A stretch of DNA of 64,000 nt from Planctomycetaceae bacterium (GCA_041398825.1 JAWKTX010000004.1:310001-374000), one strand, 5' to 3'; counted from the stretch's first letter, positions 9,694-18,960 are shown. Notes: a model not told the origin generated them from the sequence alone. A program made the numbers and translations.

Positions 9694-9949
9694 TGAAGAA
9701 CCAGGTCATGTGAATGAAAACCATAAGTCGATCTCCGTAAACGATTTGTGACGAAACTGCAGTGATTGTTTCGGCCACTCCATCGGCTCCCACTTCTCCC
9801 CACTCGACGCCACGCGGGCAATTTAATGACACTGGCAGAATCGTCAAGACGGGGTCAAATGACATCGCCGGACATCAGGCCACCGCATCGACGCAGGTCG
9901 TTTGCTGGAAGGGGATTGGAGATTTTGTGATTTTTCAAACTGCCGGTTC

Positions 9950-11095
9950 TCAATCAGGGTAAACGTCGAGTGGCGCCAGCCATTGCCGGAGGATCCTGTC
10001 ATAGGCAGAGACACAGCGATCCCACGTAAACTCTTTAACCACAGAGAGTTGTAGCTCCTGAACTGTCGCATCACCGGCGAGTTTTGCCTCGACGGTCGCT
10101 TTCATCAGCTCCACGAGCGCTGTCGGATCGTTTGGTGCAAAAGTCTGCTTCGCCAAGTCTCCCGCAAGGAGTTCGCGATTTCCATCGACGCCCGAAGCGA
10201 TCACGGGAACACCGGCCGCCATCGCCTCCATCACAACGTTGGGCATCCCCTCCCAAACGGATGGCAGAATCAATGCGTCAGCGGCTCTGAGGATGGCGAT
10301 TGCATCGGACCGAAAACCAACCATTCGAACCCTGGATTTGAGCTGATGGTGTTCCACAAATTGGTTCAGCTCCTGCTTCATCGGCCCATCACCGACTAAA
10401 ACGGCAGAGCAGGATGGGATCTCTCGTGTCATCCGCAGAAATGCTTCCAGGAAGGCCAGCGGTGATTTCTGAGTGGTCAGGCGACCGATGAACGCAAACA
10501 ACACGTCCCCCCGATCAATGCCAATCTCAGCTCGATCAATCGGCTGTATTTGCTGAATCCCCTGAATATCAACACCATTCGGTATCGCGCAAAAATCTGC
10601 CATCGGAATTCCGCAAAGACGACTGTGAGTCTCAGCGGCATGGCTGCTATTGGCGATGAATTTGTGGACGCAGCATCGTGTCCAGCGTTCCGGCCATTTC
10701 ACAGACGGACGAATATCAGCGACTCGTACTCCGGAAACAACCAGCGGGATCGATAATCCACAGGCAGCAAGCCTTCCAGCAATGTTCGCCTGATGCAGAA
10801 ACGACAACAGGACTGTGGGAGGAGACTTTTTGAGGTGACTGCGCAACCGAAAGATCGCGCGGAAATCGAGAAATCCACCACAATTTAACGCTTCCACAGG
10901 AATACCTGCGGACGTCAGTTCGGCAGTCAGCAATCCAGCATCCCGAAGACTGACAGCATTCACCTGCCACCCCATTTGCTTCAGCCCGATGGCAATTTTC
11001 ACAAATGCTTTTTCGGCACCACCGACATCCAGCTCGGTGATGACCATTGTGAGTCTCGGGTGGGGAAGTTGAGTGGCCATAACAGGGTTACGCAC
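9950..11095 (-). CDS. Glycosyltransferase family 4 protein
   Basis: A GT-B fold retaining glycosyltransferase (GT4-like), probably cytoplasmic or membrane-associated, moving a sugar from a nucleotide donor to a lipid-linked or polysaccharide acceptor. The N-terminal half has the glycine motif TELDVGGAEKAFVKIAIGL. The C-terminal half has FAFIGRLTTQKSPLAFLEAF, VLVGDGPM and the donor-site signature LPSVWEGMPNVVMEAMAAGVPV, including the EGxPNVVxEAMA motif. Possible starts are 11095, 11080 (MATQLPHP) and a later ATG; the difference is a few residues. It stands alone, so the acceptor is unknown. The divergent C39-like gene begins about 220 bp away. Confidence 0.9.
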   Translation of the reverse strand: MRNPVMATQLPHPRLTMVITELDVGGAEKAFVKIAIGLKQMGWQVNAVSLRDAGLLTAELTSAGIPVEALNCGGFLDFRAIFRLRSHLKKSPPTVLLSFLHQANIAGRLAACGLSIPLVVSGVRVADIRPSVKWPERWTRCCVHKFIANSSHAAETHSRLCGIPMADFCAIPNGVDIQGIQQIQPIDRAEIGIDRGDVLFAFIGRLTTQKSPLAFLEAFLRMTREIPSCSAVLVGDGPMKQELNQFVEHHQLKSRVRMVGFRSDAIAILRAADALILPSVWEGMPNVVMEAMAAGVPVIASGVDGNRELLAGDLAKQTFAPNDPTALVELMKATVEAKLAGDATVQELQLSVVKEFTWDRCVSAYDRILRQWLAPLDVYPD

Positions 11096-11317
11096 TTTTC
11101 TGCAACATGTGAGCCATAATCACGCCATCAAGTGCCTTTTTTGCTCCCGCAGGATCACACCAGGGCATTTGTCTGCTCACCTTGCGTCTGATCAGATTTG
11201 CTGTTGCAGGTTACCACAGACCAGTGATTGCAAGCCGCCCAATTGTCGATATGCTCAGGGATCGCGGACTGAAACGTCAACTCTGCCCATCACAACCTTC
11301 ATTTGATCGCCGTCGCA

Positions 11318-12061
11318 ATGGATCACCGTCTGCAGTTTGACATCCTGCGTCAGCCGGATAACACGACCTGCGGACCAACATGCCTGCATGCGGTATATCG
11401 GTACTTTGGGACGGAATTACCCTTACCGCAGGTCATTCAGGAGACCAGCGCTCTGCAGGAAGGCGGAACTCTGGCCGTCATGCTGGGCTGCCATGCCCTG
11501 CGCCGCGGATTCGATGCTTCCATCGATACTTTTAACCTGCAGGTCTTTGATCCGACGTGGTTTCTGCCGAACGGAGATTTGAAGGACCGGGATTTTGTCA
11601 TCGATCGGTTGCGGCTGCAGGCATCTTCCAAGGATCGGCCCAAGCTGAAGGTTGCGTGTGATGTCTACACCGAGTTCCTGGAGTTGGGGGGACGCATCCG
11701 AATGGAAGACCTGAACGGCCACTTGTTGCGGCGCTATCTGAAACAGGATGTGCCCATGCTGACCGGCCTCAGTGCAACGTTCCTATACCGGGAATCCAGA
11801 GAGATTGGAGCCACATGCACGCCCGACGACGTCCGCGGAGAACCGTCAGGGCATTTCGTTGTATTGTGTGGCTACGATAAAGAAAAACGCAGCGTCCTGA
11901 TTGCGGACCCGTGGCATCCCAATCCCTTATCCGCCAATCACCTGTATTCCGTGGATCTGGACCGTGTCATTTGCTCGATCCTGCTGGGAATTGTTACGTA
12001 CGACGCCAACCTGCTGGTCATTCGCCCCGTGGCAACACAACGCAAACGATCTGCAGGTTAA
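11318..12061 (+). CDS. C39 peptidase-like papain-fold protein
   Basis: A papain-fold protein of the C39-like type. The catalytic Cys is in NTTCGPTCLHAVY near the N-terminus (DxxxCGPxC is the family signature), the His in SGHFVVLCGYD and the Asp in VLIADPWHPNP, in the expected Cys-His-Asp order. Length (about 247 residues) fits a stand-alone C39-like protein rather than a bacteriocin ABC transporter. The start at ATG 11318 (MDHRLQF) is preferred to the upstream TTG at 11303. There is no signal peptide, so it probably works in the cytoplasm. Similar stand-alone proteins are known next to RimK-type ATP-grasp ligases; none is present here, so substrate and partner are unknown. Confidence 0.75.
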   Translation: MDHRLQFDILRQPDNTTCGPTCLHAVYRYFGTELPLPQVIQETSALQEGGTLAVMLGCHALRRGFDASIDTFNLQVFDPTWFLPNGDLKDRDFVIDRLRLQASSKDRPKLKVACDVYTEFLELGGRIRMEDLNGHLLRRYLKQDVPMLTGLSATFLYRESREIGATCTPDDVRGEPSGHFVVLCGYDKEKRSVLIADPWHPNPLSANHLYSVDLDRVICSILLGIVTYDANLLVIRPVATQRKRSAG

Positions 12062-12086
12062 ACGACAGGTACTGCGCAAATTCTAA

Positions 12087-12184
12087 CAGCCTGCTGAGAA
12101 GCGAGACTGGCTCGCGCAGGAGACCCTAAAACACGACGGTTTCCGGCTCTCCAGCGCGCCTGTCCCGGGTTTTTAACGGACAGC
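12087..12184 (+). repeat. Dispersed terminal-inverted-repeat element, copy B
   Basis: About 98 bp reading CAGCCTGCTGAGAAGCGAGAC, then TGGCTCGCGCAGGAGACCC, AAAACACGACGGTTTCC and CCTGTCCCGGGTTTTTAACG, ending GACAGC. It shares internal blocks with copies A, C and D; its terminal repeats are slightly degenerate. It lies between the convergent C39-like and zinc-ribbon genes, so it may also act as a transcription-stop hairpin. Confidence 0.8.
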
Positions 12185-12188
12185 CAGG

Positions 12189-13367
12189 CTAGAACAGATT
12201 CAGGAGGGCGGAGGGATCCGGAATCTGCGTCGCCTTCTCAAGAGCATCGATATCTGATTGCTTCGTTTCCCATTCTTCCGGCTCGACCGAAACAATGCGC
12301 GGAGCAAGCAGCGTTCCGTCAGCGGCAAGTGATGCATATTCAATCCGCATGGTCACCTTTGGCGCTACCCAGATCCCGGAATGAATGGTTCGAACAACCG
12401 GACGCCGCTGATTGGTTTTCGCAAGACGAGCCGTGACAGATCGCAGAGTCTCCCGGCTGAGTGACTTCGCACTCACTGTTCCCACGTACTGCAGTTCTCC
12501 GCGTGTCTGGCCGCACAGCAGGAAGTGGGTTGGCGTACCCCGTCGATCAACTCTCAATCCAAAGACAGCGCAGAAGATCTGGGGCAGGGCTGGTGCCTCC
12601 TGCTTGCGAGCCTCGTCCTCCATTTTGGCGGCTTCTGCCGCCAGCATTTCTTCCGGATCACCGATCTTGTGCAGAGCGTCTTCGATGCTCTCTTCTTCGG
12701 TCGACTGAGACTTTGCGGCTGCGGCAACCGCTCCCACGACGTCCGGCAGAACTTCAGTATCCTCAACAGGCCCCTGCCGGAAGAACATCGATGTATCGTG
12801 GCCACCGATGATGAACAATGAGCAAATGACGGCAGTGTGCCCCCAGACAAACATCCAGAGTCTCGGAACCGAGGCAGGCAACTTCGTGATGGTTGGCTGC
12901 CAGACGGCCATCCAGTTGACGATGACGTCGGAGACGTTCAGGCGATCGTCAATCTTCTTGGCCACAATGGCGGCCCACACATGCGCGATGAACGCCGCAC
13001 CCGCACCCACCAGAAGTTCCGTCCACGCCCAGTACGATTGATGATCGCTGGTCGTCTCGAAGAACTTTCGGGCCATGACGCTGGCAATAAAAATACTGCT
13101 GCTTCCAGCCACCATGATCCACATCCAGCCAGGGATGCAGTTCAGAAGATTTGGCTCTACTTCCTCTTCCGCACTGGCTTCAGCAGCAACTTCTGCTCGC
13201 CAGCCCATGCGATCTTCTTCTGCCGTTTCAACGACAGGATAGTAACCGCATTTCGGACACCAGGACGATTCGCCCCATGGCTCGGTGCAGCCGCAGCGTG
13301 CACAAAGAGGGCCCGCATTCGCGCGGCGTTCGGACTGGTTGTTCGAAGGATGAGTAACTGAGGACAT
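12189..13367 (-). CDS. Zinc-ribbon membrane protein of unknown function
   Basis: Not a recognised family. The N-terminus carries a four-cysteine zinc ribbon (CARCGC at about residues 22-27 and CPKCGY at about 37-42). Then come two or three hydrophobic segments (IMVAGSSSIFIASVMA, LLVGAGAAFIAHVWAAIVA, WMFVWGHTAVICSLFIIGG), suggesting an inner-membrane protein with a cytoplasmic zinc ribbon. After an acidic, Ala/Glu-rich linker comes a soluble C-terminal region of about 150 residues ending in the last nucleotides before repeat copy B. The next minus-strand upstream gene (13531-14754) is also a large membrane protein with a CPGC motif upstream of its ATG, so the pair may be functionally linked, although 163 bp separate them. 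Confidence 0.7.
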   Translation of the reverse strand: MSSVTHPSNNQSERRANAGPLCARCGCTEPWGESSWCPKCGYYPVVETAEEDRMGWRAEVAAEASAEEEVEPNLLNCIPGWMWIMVAGSSSIFIASVMARKFFETTSDHQSYWAWTELLVGAGAAFIAHVWAAIVAKKIDDRLNVSDVIVNWMAVWQPTITKLPASVPRLWMFVWGHTAVICSLFIIGGHDTSMFFRQGPVEDTEVLPDVVGAVAAAAKSQSTEEESIEDALHKIGDPEEMLAAEAAKMEDEARKQEAPALPQIFCAVFGLRVDRRGTPTHFLLCGQTRGELQYVGTVSAKSLSRETLRSVTARLAKTNQRRPVVRTIHSGIWVAPKVTMRIEYASLAADGTLLAPRIVSVEPEEWETKQSDIDALEKATQIPDPSALLNLF

Positions 13368-13530
13368 GGTTTTCAGGCCGTCTACAGGGTGGAATCAAAT
13401 GTCGCACGAGTGCAACATAGGTCACCTTTCGCCTCAATCGTCGGCGTGCTCACCCAAAACTTGCCTGCGGTTACTGCAAGACTCAGCCTATTCGTTAGAA
13501 ACGTTATGTTCTGCCGACGGTGAGGGCCTG

Positions 13531-14754
13531 CTACGACGATGCCATTCCGGCCCCCAGCTTGAATGCTCCCCAAATCGACGAACAGGTACAGAAGATTGTG
13601 CCGACGCCCAGAAACAGTGAAATCAGTGCGATACCTACCACCAACAGCAATCGAAATGTCTGCACTTGTTCCCGACCAACTGATTCGTCTGTTTCAAAAC
13701 CGTTAAGGGCACGCAGGTCCAGCTCCTGCTCCTGACGTTTCTTCGCCTTCTGTTCTTCAGTCAGAGAATTCCATCGTCGCGTCGATTCTTCCCAGACCTG
13801 CGGCAGATACCGTTGCTGGATATCAACCACTTCCGCGTATTCCTCCCAGTGGTCGTAGATATTGTCGTCCGTGATTCCTTTGCTCTGGAGCCAGTCGTCG
13901 TCGTATTCCACTTCATTTTCCGCGATGTAGCCAACCATCCCCTTCTCTGAGAGGCCTTCCGCAATCAAAGCATCCACTTCCTCCTCACTGAGAGGCATGT
14001 CAAGACCATAGGTGGGCGAGACATAGCAAGATCCAATTCGGCCACCCACAATGGACACTATCGCAATGGCAGCAGCGGTCAGCCCGGGTCCCCAGCCATC
14101 ATTGATTCCGGCTGAAAAACGAACGGCGCCACCAACCATTGAACCGGTGAGAAAAGTCGCAAGCAGTGCCAGCAGGAAGATGTCGGTGTAGCCAAGCACC
14201 GTGTGAATGATGGCCGCAATCACGCCTGCAAGACTGCCGTACAGCAGCCACCCTAAAAAACCCTGGTTCCGTGGTTGATCGCCAGAGTTTTTGACGCCCG
14301 ATTCCGAACGACTCGTCGTTCCGGATTTCTTCTTTCGTGAAGGTAACGCTGGCTTACTGCTTGTATATGTATCCTCGTAGCCATCGTCATACGAATCCAG
14401 ATCATCGCCGTAGGAATCTGCCCCGTACAGATCATTCGAATAAGGATCATCACCGAAGGCGTCACCTCCAAAGGGATCATCGTCAGGCACATCCCAGGGA
14501 TCTTTCGGGACGCTTTGCCGTTTTCGCCGGGGCGGTGAACTACCTTTCGCTGATGCGGGATTCCTGCCGGAACGCCGATCTGCCGGACGACCAGGCGACG
14601 CAGTCTTTCCCGATGACGCAGAACGATTCGATTCGCCTGGTTCAGACGCAGATGCTGATGTTGACTTCACTCGGGATCGCGGTGGTTTTGCTTCGGCCCC
14701 GGATGGTGCCGGCTTTATCTTTGTTGGCACTGATGGCTTTGGTTTCGCCGCCAA
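13531..14754 (-). CDS. Low-complexity membrane protein, N-terminus probably longer
   Basis: Unrecognised protein. From the ATG at 14754 it starts with a Lys/Pro/Ser-rich region of about 90 residues and an Asp/Tyr/Gly-rich stretch (repeats of DDPYSNDLYGADSYGDD type). Then come hydrophobic segments (GSLAGVIAAIIHTVLGYTD, LLALLATFLTGSMVGGAV, GLTAAAIAIVSIVGGRIG), a charged loop, and a final membrane segment (LLLVVGIALISLFLGVGTIF). The frame stays open upstream of 14754 to a stop at 14941 and encodes GKRFNCPGCDRKLVIPS, a zinc-ribbon-like second knuckle, but without an ATG, GTG or TTG; an ATT at 14904 is one possible start. The true N-terminus is therefore unresolved. Confidence 0.65.
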   Translation of the reverse strand: MAAKPKPSVPTKIKPAPSGAEAKPPRSRVKSTSASASEPGESNRSASSGKTASPGRPADRRSGRNPASAKGSSPPRRKRQSVPKDPWDVPDDDPFGGDAFGDDPYSNDLYGADSYGDDLDSYDDGYEDTYTSSKPALPSRKKKSGTTSRSESGVKNSGDQPRNQGFLGWLLYGSLAGVIAAIIHTVLGYTDIFLLALLATFLTGSMVGGAVRFSAGINDGWGPGLTAAAIAIVSIVGGRIGSCYVSPTYGLDMPLSEEEVDALIAEGLSEKGMVGYIAENEVEYDDDWLQSKGITDDNIYDHWEEYAEVVDIQQRYLPQVWEESTRRWNSLTEEQKAKKRQEQELDLRALNGFETDESVGREQVQTFRLLLVVGIALISLFLGVGTIFCTCSSIWGAFKLGAGMASS

Positions 14755-14940
14755 TTGCCTGGATCCCGATGGGGCACGTCGATCGGCCGAGTCCGTCGCC
14801 CCGGATCCCTTCCCGGGATCGCCCTGTTTTCGTGACGGTATGACCAGTTTTCGATCACAACCCGGACAATTGAAGCGTTTTCCTGCAGAAGCAGTGGCAG
14901 GAATCCCTGTCGACGCAACGGTATCCGTCTCCGGACAACC

Positions 14941-15754
14941 TCAGTTAACAACACAATGCACCAGAGTTCTCGTCCGGGCCGAAGCGGAAATTAACCTCGC
15001 TTACGGCCATCCGGAGATTGCGGTCGTTGTTTTCACAGAGCTTTGCCGGGTCGGACGTGGTCTGAACTTGTCAGCCGGTATGTTTGAGGCATTGGCGGAG
15101 TTCGTTCGTTGGCGAATGGTCGGTCGTTTAGGAAAACTCAAAGAGCTTCTCGACTGGAGCCTCGGCGGCTCGCGTGAAAGCTGCTGCGCGTGAGAGCCAT
15201 CGGTGAATTGTAAGAAGAACCAGAAACCTGAATCTCACAATGCGAGGTTGCCCTTCGTTGGCCGCAATGCCAGGATATCCCCGGCACTCCCAGTCAGGCA
15301 GACTCGGAGTTCCCCGGATGTCTGGCAGCAGCCATTCATGACCATCTCGGTTGTGATCTGGCGAAAATGAAATAACGAACGACATGCGCCGGGATTGGCC
15401 TGCCGCCCAATCCGGTGATGGCGGCAGTTAGCTGGCAATCACAACGTAACAGATTCGCGGAAATGGTGCATCACCGTGATGGTGCTTTCAGTGCCAGCCA
15501 ACAGTCGTATCCAAATCAATGCCAAGCTCCGGCGGACTGCGATCACCGTCAAATCGCCAATCTCAGGGTGACAACCTCTCGCCCCGTCGGTAAACTGTCC
15601 CGCAGCAGATTCCTCAACGTGATGAATCCCGCAAGCCAACAGCCAAGCCGCAATCACTCGCAAAGCGGCAAAGTTCAACGCAAGATCTATACGCCAGCAT
15701 CCTGCCGTCGCATAGATCGAAATTCGATGGCAGTGAAGGGAAACGAAGGTGAAC
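14941..15754. other. Gap without a supported gene
   Basis: About 800 bp upstream of the membrane protein gene. Frames of 80-170 codons exist on both strands but have no domain, compositional bias or ribosome binding site to support them, and the longest (15439-15960, minus) lies opposite the small membrane protein at 15755. No repeat was recognised. Confidence 0.45.
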
Positions 15755-15919
15755 ATGCCATCCGACTTCATTGAGTTCATTAATGTTGTCGGAGGCTTTG
15801 CGTTTTGTGTGATCACCGCGATGGTAATTCTTATGCTCTTGATTTCCCTTCTTGACCAACGTCCTGGGCCTGAGTCAGAGCTCAAGGCAAATGAAGATAC
15901 TGAATCCGGAAAGCCGTAA
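15755..15919 (+). CDS. 54-residue single-span membrane miniprotein
   Basis: A short gene (54 codons plus TAA). The ATG is preceded by GAAGG about 7 nt upstream, a good ribosome binding site. The product starts MPSDFIEFINVVGGFAF, continues with one long hydrophobic helix to about residue 34 (ITAMVILMLLISLL), and ends in an acidic, hydrophilic tail (PESELKANEDTESGKP). One membrane span with a charged tail suggests a small membrane subunit or regulator. No family is recognised and no partner gene is adjacent. It could be a chance frame, but start signal, hydropathy and tail composition all fit a real gene. Confidence 0.6.
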   Translation: MPSDFIEFINVVGGFAFCVITAMVILMLLISLLDQRPGPESELKANEDTESGKP

Positions 15920-15992
15920 GGTGAGTCAAAACTCGCGGCTTTTGAAAGACGGATCTCCAATCTGAAACTTGATCTCTGTTAACACCGTCGAT

Positions 15993-16014
15993 GTCCCGAT
16001 TTTTCAACGGACAG
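15993..16014 (+). repeat. Half-site of the dispersed repeat family (copy E)
   Basis: GTCCCGATTTTTCAACGGAC plus AG is the right terminal repeat of the elements at 12087 and 63867, without the rest of the unit. It lies between the miniprotein gene and the transposase remnant and may be the scar of a deleted element. Confidence 0.65.
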
Positions 16015-16132
16015 TTATGCTATGACTGAGCACGGCCCGTTGTCACCACGTGATCAATCATCGTGTGTCAGACGAAAAGATCTTCGCGGCCGAGGGCGGA
16101 TGAATCTGGCACTGCTGCTATTGTTGAGATGA

Positions 16133-16756
16133 AGACGAACCAGCATTCCCCCGAGGCAACCAGGCAACTTGATCCGGCAGTGCCGGGTGCTGGGGATTCA
16201 GGATCAATACACCCCGGATTCGGTCAGCATTCTGGACTGGTATCATGCTACCGAACACATCCGGGACTGCGGTAAACAACTGCATTCCGATCCCCAACGC
16301 ATGAGGACCTGGGTGGATGAAGGCCTGGGTGGATGAAGACCTGGGTGGATGAAGACCTGGGTGGATGAAGGCTTGAATCTGCTGCGGACCAAAGGCGGCG
16401 CGGGGCTCGTTGCATGGCTGCAACCCCAGGTGTCAAAACTCCGCGGCAAAAAGCGAGCCGCCCTGAATTCCCTGCTGGGCTACTTCCGCAACCGTGTCGG
16501 CATCACGGACGATCCGGTTTATCGAAATCACAACTGGCAAATCGGCTCAGGCATGATCGAATCCACCGCCAGGCAACTGGTCGGTATCCGACTGAAAGGC
16601 CCCTGCATGCACTGGTCACCCCTCGGAGCCTCCGCCATCACCGCACTCCGAGCTCACAACATCAACAACAACTGGCATCAACTCTGGAAAACCTACACAT
16701 CTCAACCCATCTCCAATCAGCGGATGCACCCGTGCGGCAGTATTCCGACAATTTGA
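16133..16756 (+). pseudogene. ISKra4-like transposase remnant
   Basis: C-terminal part of a transposase resembling the ISKra4 family. The frame opens at 16133 with no start and encodes CRVLGIQDQY, then SILDWYHATEHIRDCGK, RTWVDEGL, and later WQIGSGMIESTARQLVGIR and LKGPCMHWSPLGASAITALRA, the conserved C-terminal blocks of these transposases. A run of four 16-bp repeats at 16308-16371 interrupts it: an in-frame TGA lies at 16334-16336, although the net insertion of 48 bp keeps the downstream frame. The 5' half of the gene and both element ends were not found, so the copy is dead. The only usable start downstream is ATG 16349, giving a 135-codon fragment. Confidence 0.8.
16308..16371 (+). repeat. 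Four tandem 16-bp repeats inside the transposase remnant
   Basis: CCTGGGTGGATGAAGR is repeated four times with no spacer (16308-16323, 16324-16339, 16340-16355, 16356-16371). One copy is the native coding segment (TWVDE); three extra copies add 48 bp. Because 16 is not a multiple of 3, the inner copies are read in other frames and create a stop. Confidence 0.9.
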
Positions 16757-16868
16757 CTGCTTGTGGGCGGAGTACCAGTTCGCGATGATGGGATGATTCC
16801 GAAATTCTTCTGAAAGTTGTCAGATTGCGCGCAGTAATCGGGGGTGTGGTGACACGTTAATAACAGCC

Positions 16869-18818
16869 ATGACACATTCAATCTCTGACAATTTGGCCAC
16901 TCAGCAATCCAGCGAAGAAGCGATTTCTTCGTTGGGTATGAAAGATACAGGACTGGATTTTTCAGGCGAACCCACGACGCAGTGTGATGGATTGATGGAC
17001 CAGCACTTGCTGCGGCGATTCGTCCAGGATTCCGATCCCGACGCGTTCGCCGAAATTGTTCAGCGGCATAGTTCTCTGGTGATGGCTGTCTGTCGGCGTG
17101 TTGTCGGGCAGGTTGCGGATGCGGAAGATTCCTTTCAGGCGACATTCCTGGCGTTTGCAAAGAGGCCTCGCAGTGTTCGCCAGTGTCGTTCACTGACTGG
17201 CTGGCTCTACAGTGTGGCATTTCGTACGTCGGTTCGCATGGTGCGTTTAAGGAGTCGTCAGGCCATGGTCGCCCTGCCCGAGCAGCCGCCATCGCGTGAT
17301 CCAGATCTATTGGATGTGATAGCGGCAGATCGTGAAGTGGCCATTTTGGATGAGGAGCTCAATTCACTTCCGCAAAAGTACCGTGAGGTGCTGGTGATGA
17401 GCTATTTCGATGGCCAGTCGTCACAGCAAATTGCGGATCAGATGAACGAAAGCAAGGGAGTCATTGATGGTCGCCTGCGTCAGGCTCGAAACCTGCTGCG
17501 AGTCCGCCTGGCTCGCCGCAGCGTGGCCGTTGGAGTTGTCACGGTTGCTGCAGGATTGACCTCGGAGCCCGCATCTGCCGCCTCATCCACTTTAATTCAG
17601 TCAACCATCAGCCTGGGTGCTCAGGCACTTGGCCATCCCGTCCCGTCCCCTGTCGATCTGACCCGTCTGGAACCTTTAGTAAGACCGGAGTTAACCATGA
17701 TCAACGCAAAATTGATTTCAGGAATTGTGCTTGGTGTTGCAGTAGCGATGGCCAGCCTTGCAGGCGGTGGTTTGCCAACGGGATTGGAGAGTCAAGCAGG
17801 AACCAGTGACGGTTTGGATGCTGTCGTGGAAATCAGCGACGCAAACACCGAGAAGAAATCAGGTGATTCATCTGCTGCCGCCCTGTTTGTTACGCGCTCT
17901 GGTCAATCATCAACCGGAAATGAGGGGGCACCATCCAGAAATCGCAGCAAGTACGTGGGTTATTCATCCGCAGCGAAACGCAGAGCTGCCGACGAAATCA
18001 ATCAGCTACTGGCGGAAACAACGCCTCAAGTTATCTTCCCTGGCGATGTTAACTTGAGTGAGCTGATGAGTCACATTGTGAATCAATTGAAAGAAACCGG
18101 GGGGCGTCTGAATGTTCAAGCGGATCTTGCGGAACTGGATTTGGAAGGTATTACCAGCCTGGAAGATGTCTTTGTGAGAAACATTGAACTTGAAGGTATC
18201 TCTTTAGACAGTGCTTTGGACCTGATCTTTGCACAGACCGCAAACCCTAAACTCGACTTCATTATTAAGGATGAGGTTGTATTGATTACGACATCCAATG
18301 CCGCGGAATCGGAAGAGAATATGTTCAACCGTAGTTATGACGTTTCAACGATTCTGCCCTTGTTTGAACAGGACTGGTCAGCTGGCATCAAGCGTAATTC
18401 TGCCCGCAGCATGGACGACGGCTTTGGTGGTGAAGTGGGCTATGGCATGGAAGACGGCATGGGGGCAGCAGCCATGAGCGGCGGCATGAGCGGTGCGCTG
18501 GGCATGGGCGTAGGTGACCAAGAGATGGGAGCGGGTTCCATGGGAATGGGTGAAATGGGTGGCTTCGATTCTGGAACGGGCGGCATGGGTATCGAAACGT
18601 CGCCACGGCTGCAGGATCCTGCGGATCGGTTGCGAGAAACCATTCAGCAAATGACGGCCCCTCCATCAACATGGCGAGACAGCGATGGCGAAGGCGGGCA
18701 GATCATTATCACAGGAAATCTGATGATGGTCCGCCAGTCTCGCCGTGGCCACAAAGCTGTGGTTGACGTTCTGGAGCAGTTGGAGGAAGCGACTACGTCT
18801 ATCCTGCCAGCGGAATAA
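16869..18818 (+). CDS. ECF-type RNA polymerase sigma factor fused to a membrane anchor and secretin-N-like domain
   Basis: Residues about 47-118 form sigma region 2 (LLRRFVQDSDPDAFAEIVQRH, DAEDSFQATFLAFAKRP, GWLYSVAFRTS) and about 160-212 sigma region 4 (LPQKYREVLVMSYFDGQSS, ESKGVIDGRLRQARNLLRVRL), the layout of planctomycete ECF sigma factors. A Val/Ala-rich hydrophobic stretch follows at about 217-230 and a clear membrane span at about 280-299 (AKLISGIVLGVAVAMASLAGG). The rest is predicted outside the membrane: a Ser/Thr-rich linker, a domain at about 383-480 like the STN/secretin N-domain (ISLDSALDLIFAQ, LDFIIKDEVVLITTS), a Met/Gly-rich stretch at about 515-580, and a final region ending VVDVLEQLEEA. 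The sigma domain would be tethered to the membrane, with the outer domain as likely sensor. No anti-sigma gene is adjacent. Confidence 0.82.
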   Translation: MTHSISDNLATQQSSEEAISSLGMKDTGLDFSGEPTTQCDGLMDQHLLRRFVQDSDPDAFAEIVQRHSSLVMAVCRRVVGQVADAEDSFQATFLAFAKRPRSVRQCRSLTGWLYSVAFRTSVRMVRLRSRQAMVALPEQPPSRDPDLLDVIAADREVAILDEELNSLPQKYREVLVMSYFDGQSSQQIADQMNESKGVIDGRLRQARNLLRVRLARRSVAVGVVTVAAGLTSEPASAASSTLIQSTISLGAQALGHPVPSPVDLTRLEPLVRPELTMINAKLISGIVLGVAVAMASLAGGGLPTGLESQAGTSDGLDAVVEISDANTEKKSGDSSAAALFVTRSGQSSTGNEGAPSRNRSKYVGYSSAAKRRAADEINQLLAETTPQVIFPGDVNLSELMSHIVNQLKETGGRLNVQADLAELDLEGITSLEDVFVRNIELEGISLDSALDLIFAQTANPKLDFIIKDEVVLITTSNAAESEENMFNRSYDVSTILPLFEQDWSAGIKRNSARSMDDGFGGEVGYGMEDGMGAAAMSGGMSGALGMGVGDQEMGAGSMGMGEMGGFDSGTGGMGIETSPRLQDPADRLRETIQQMTAPPSTWRDSDGEGGQIIITGNLMMVRQSRRGHKAVVDVLEQLEEATTSILPAE

Positions 18819-18960
18819 GCTGCCAGCTTAATGTTATCCTGGTGGTCATCAGCGCCATCGGAGTCCCTGTTCGGCAGTCGGTGACTTTCTATTTTCGTCC
18901 ACGTTCTTAGTCTTTGCTTTTGGACGTTGAACATCGGATGACCAGGATGAGGATGACATC

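Noticed and set aside
15439..15960. 173-codon minus-strand frame
   Set aside because: Antisense to the better-supported miniprotein at 15755 and contains no known motif.
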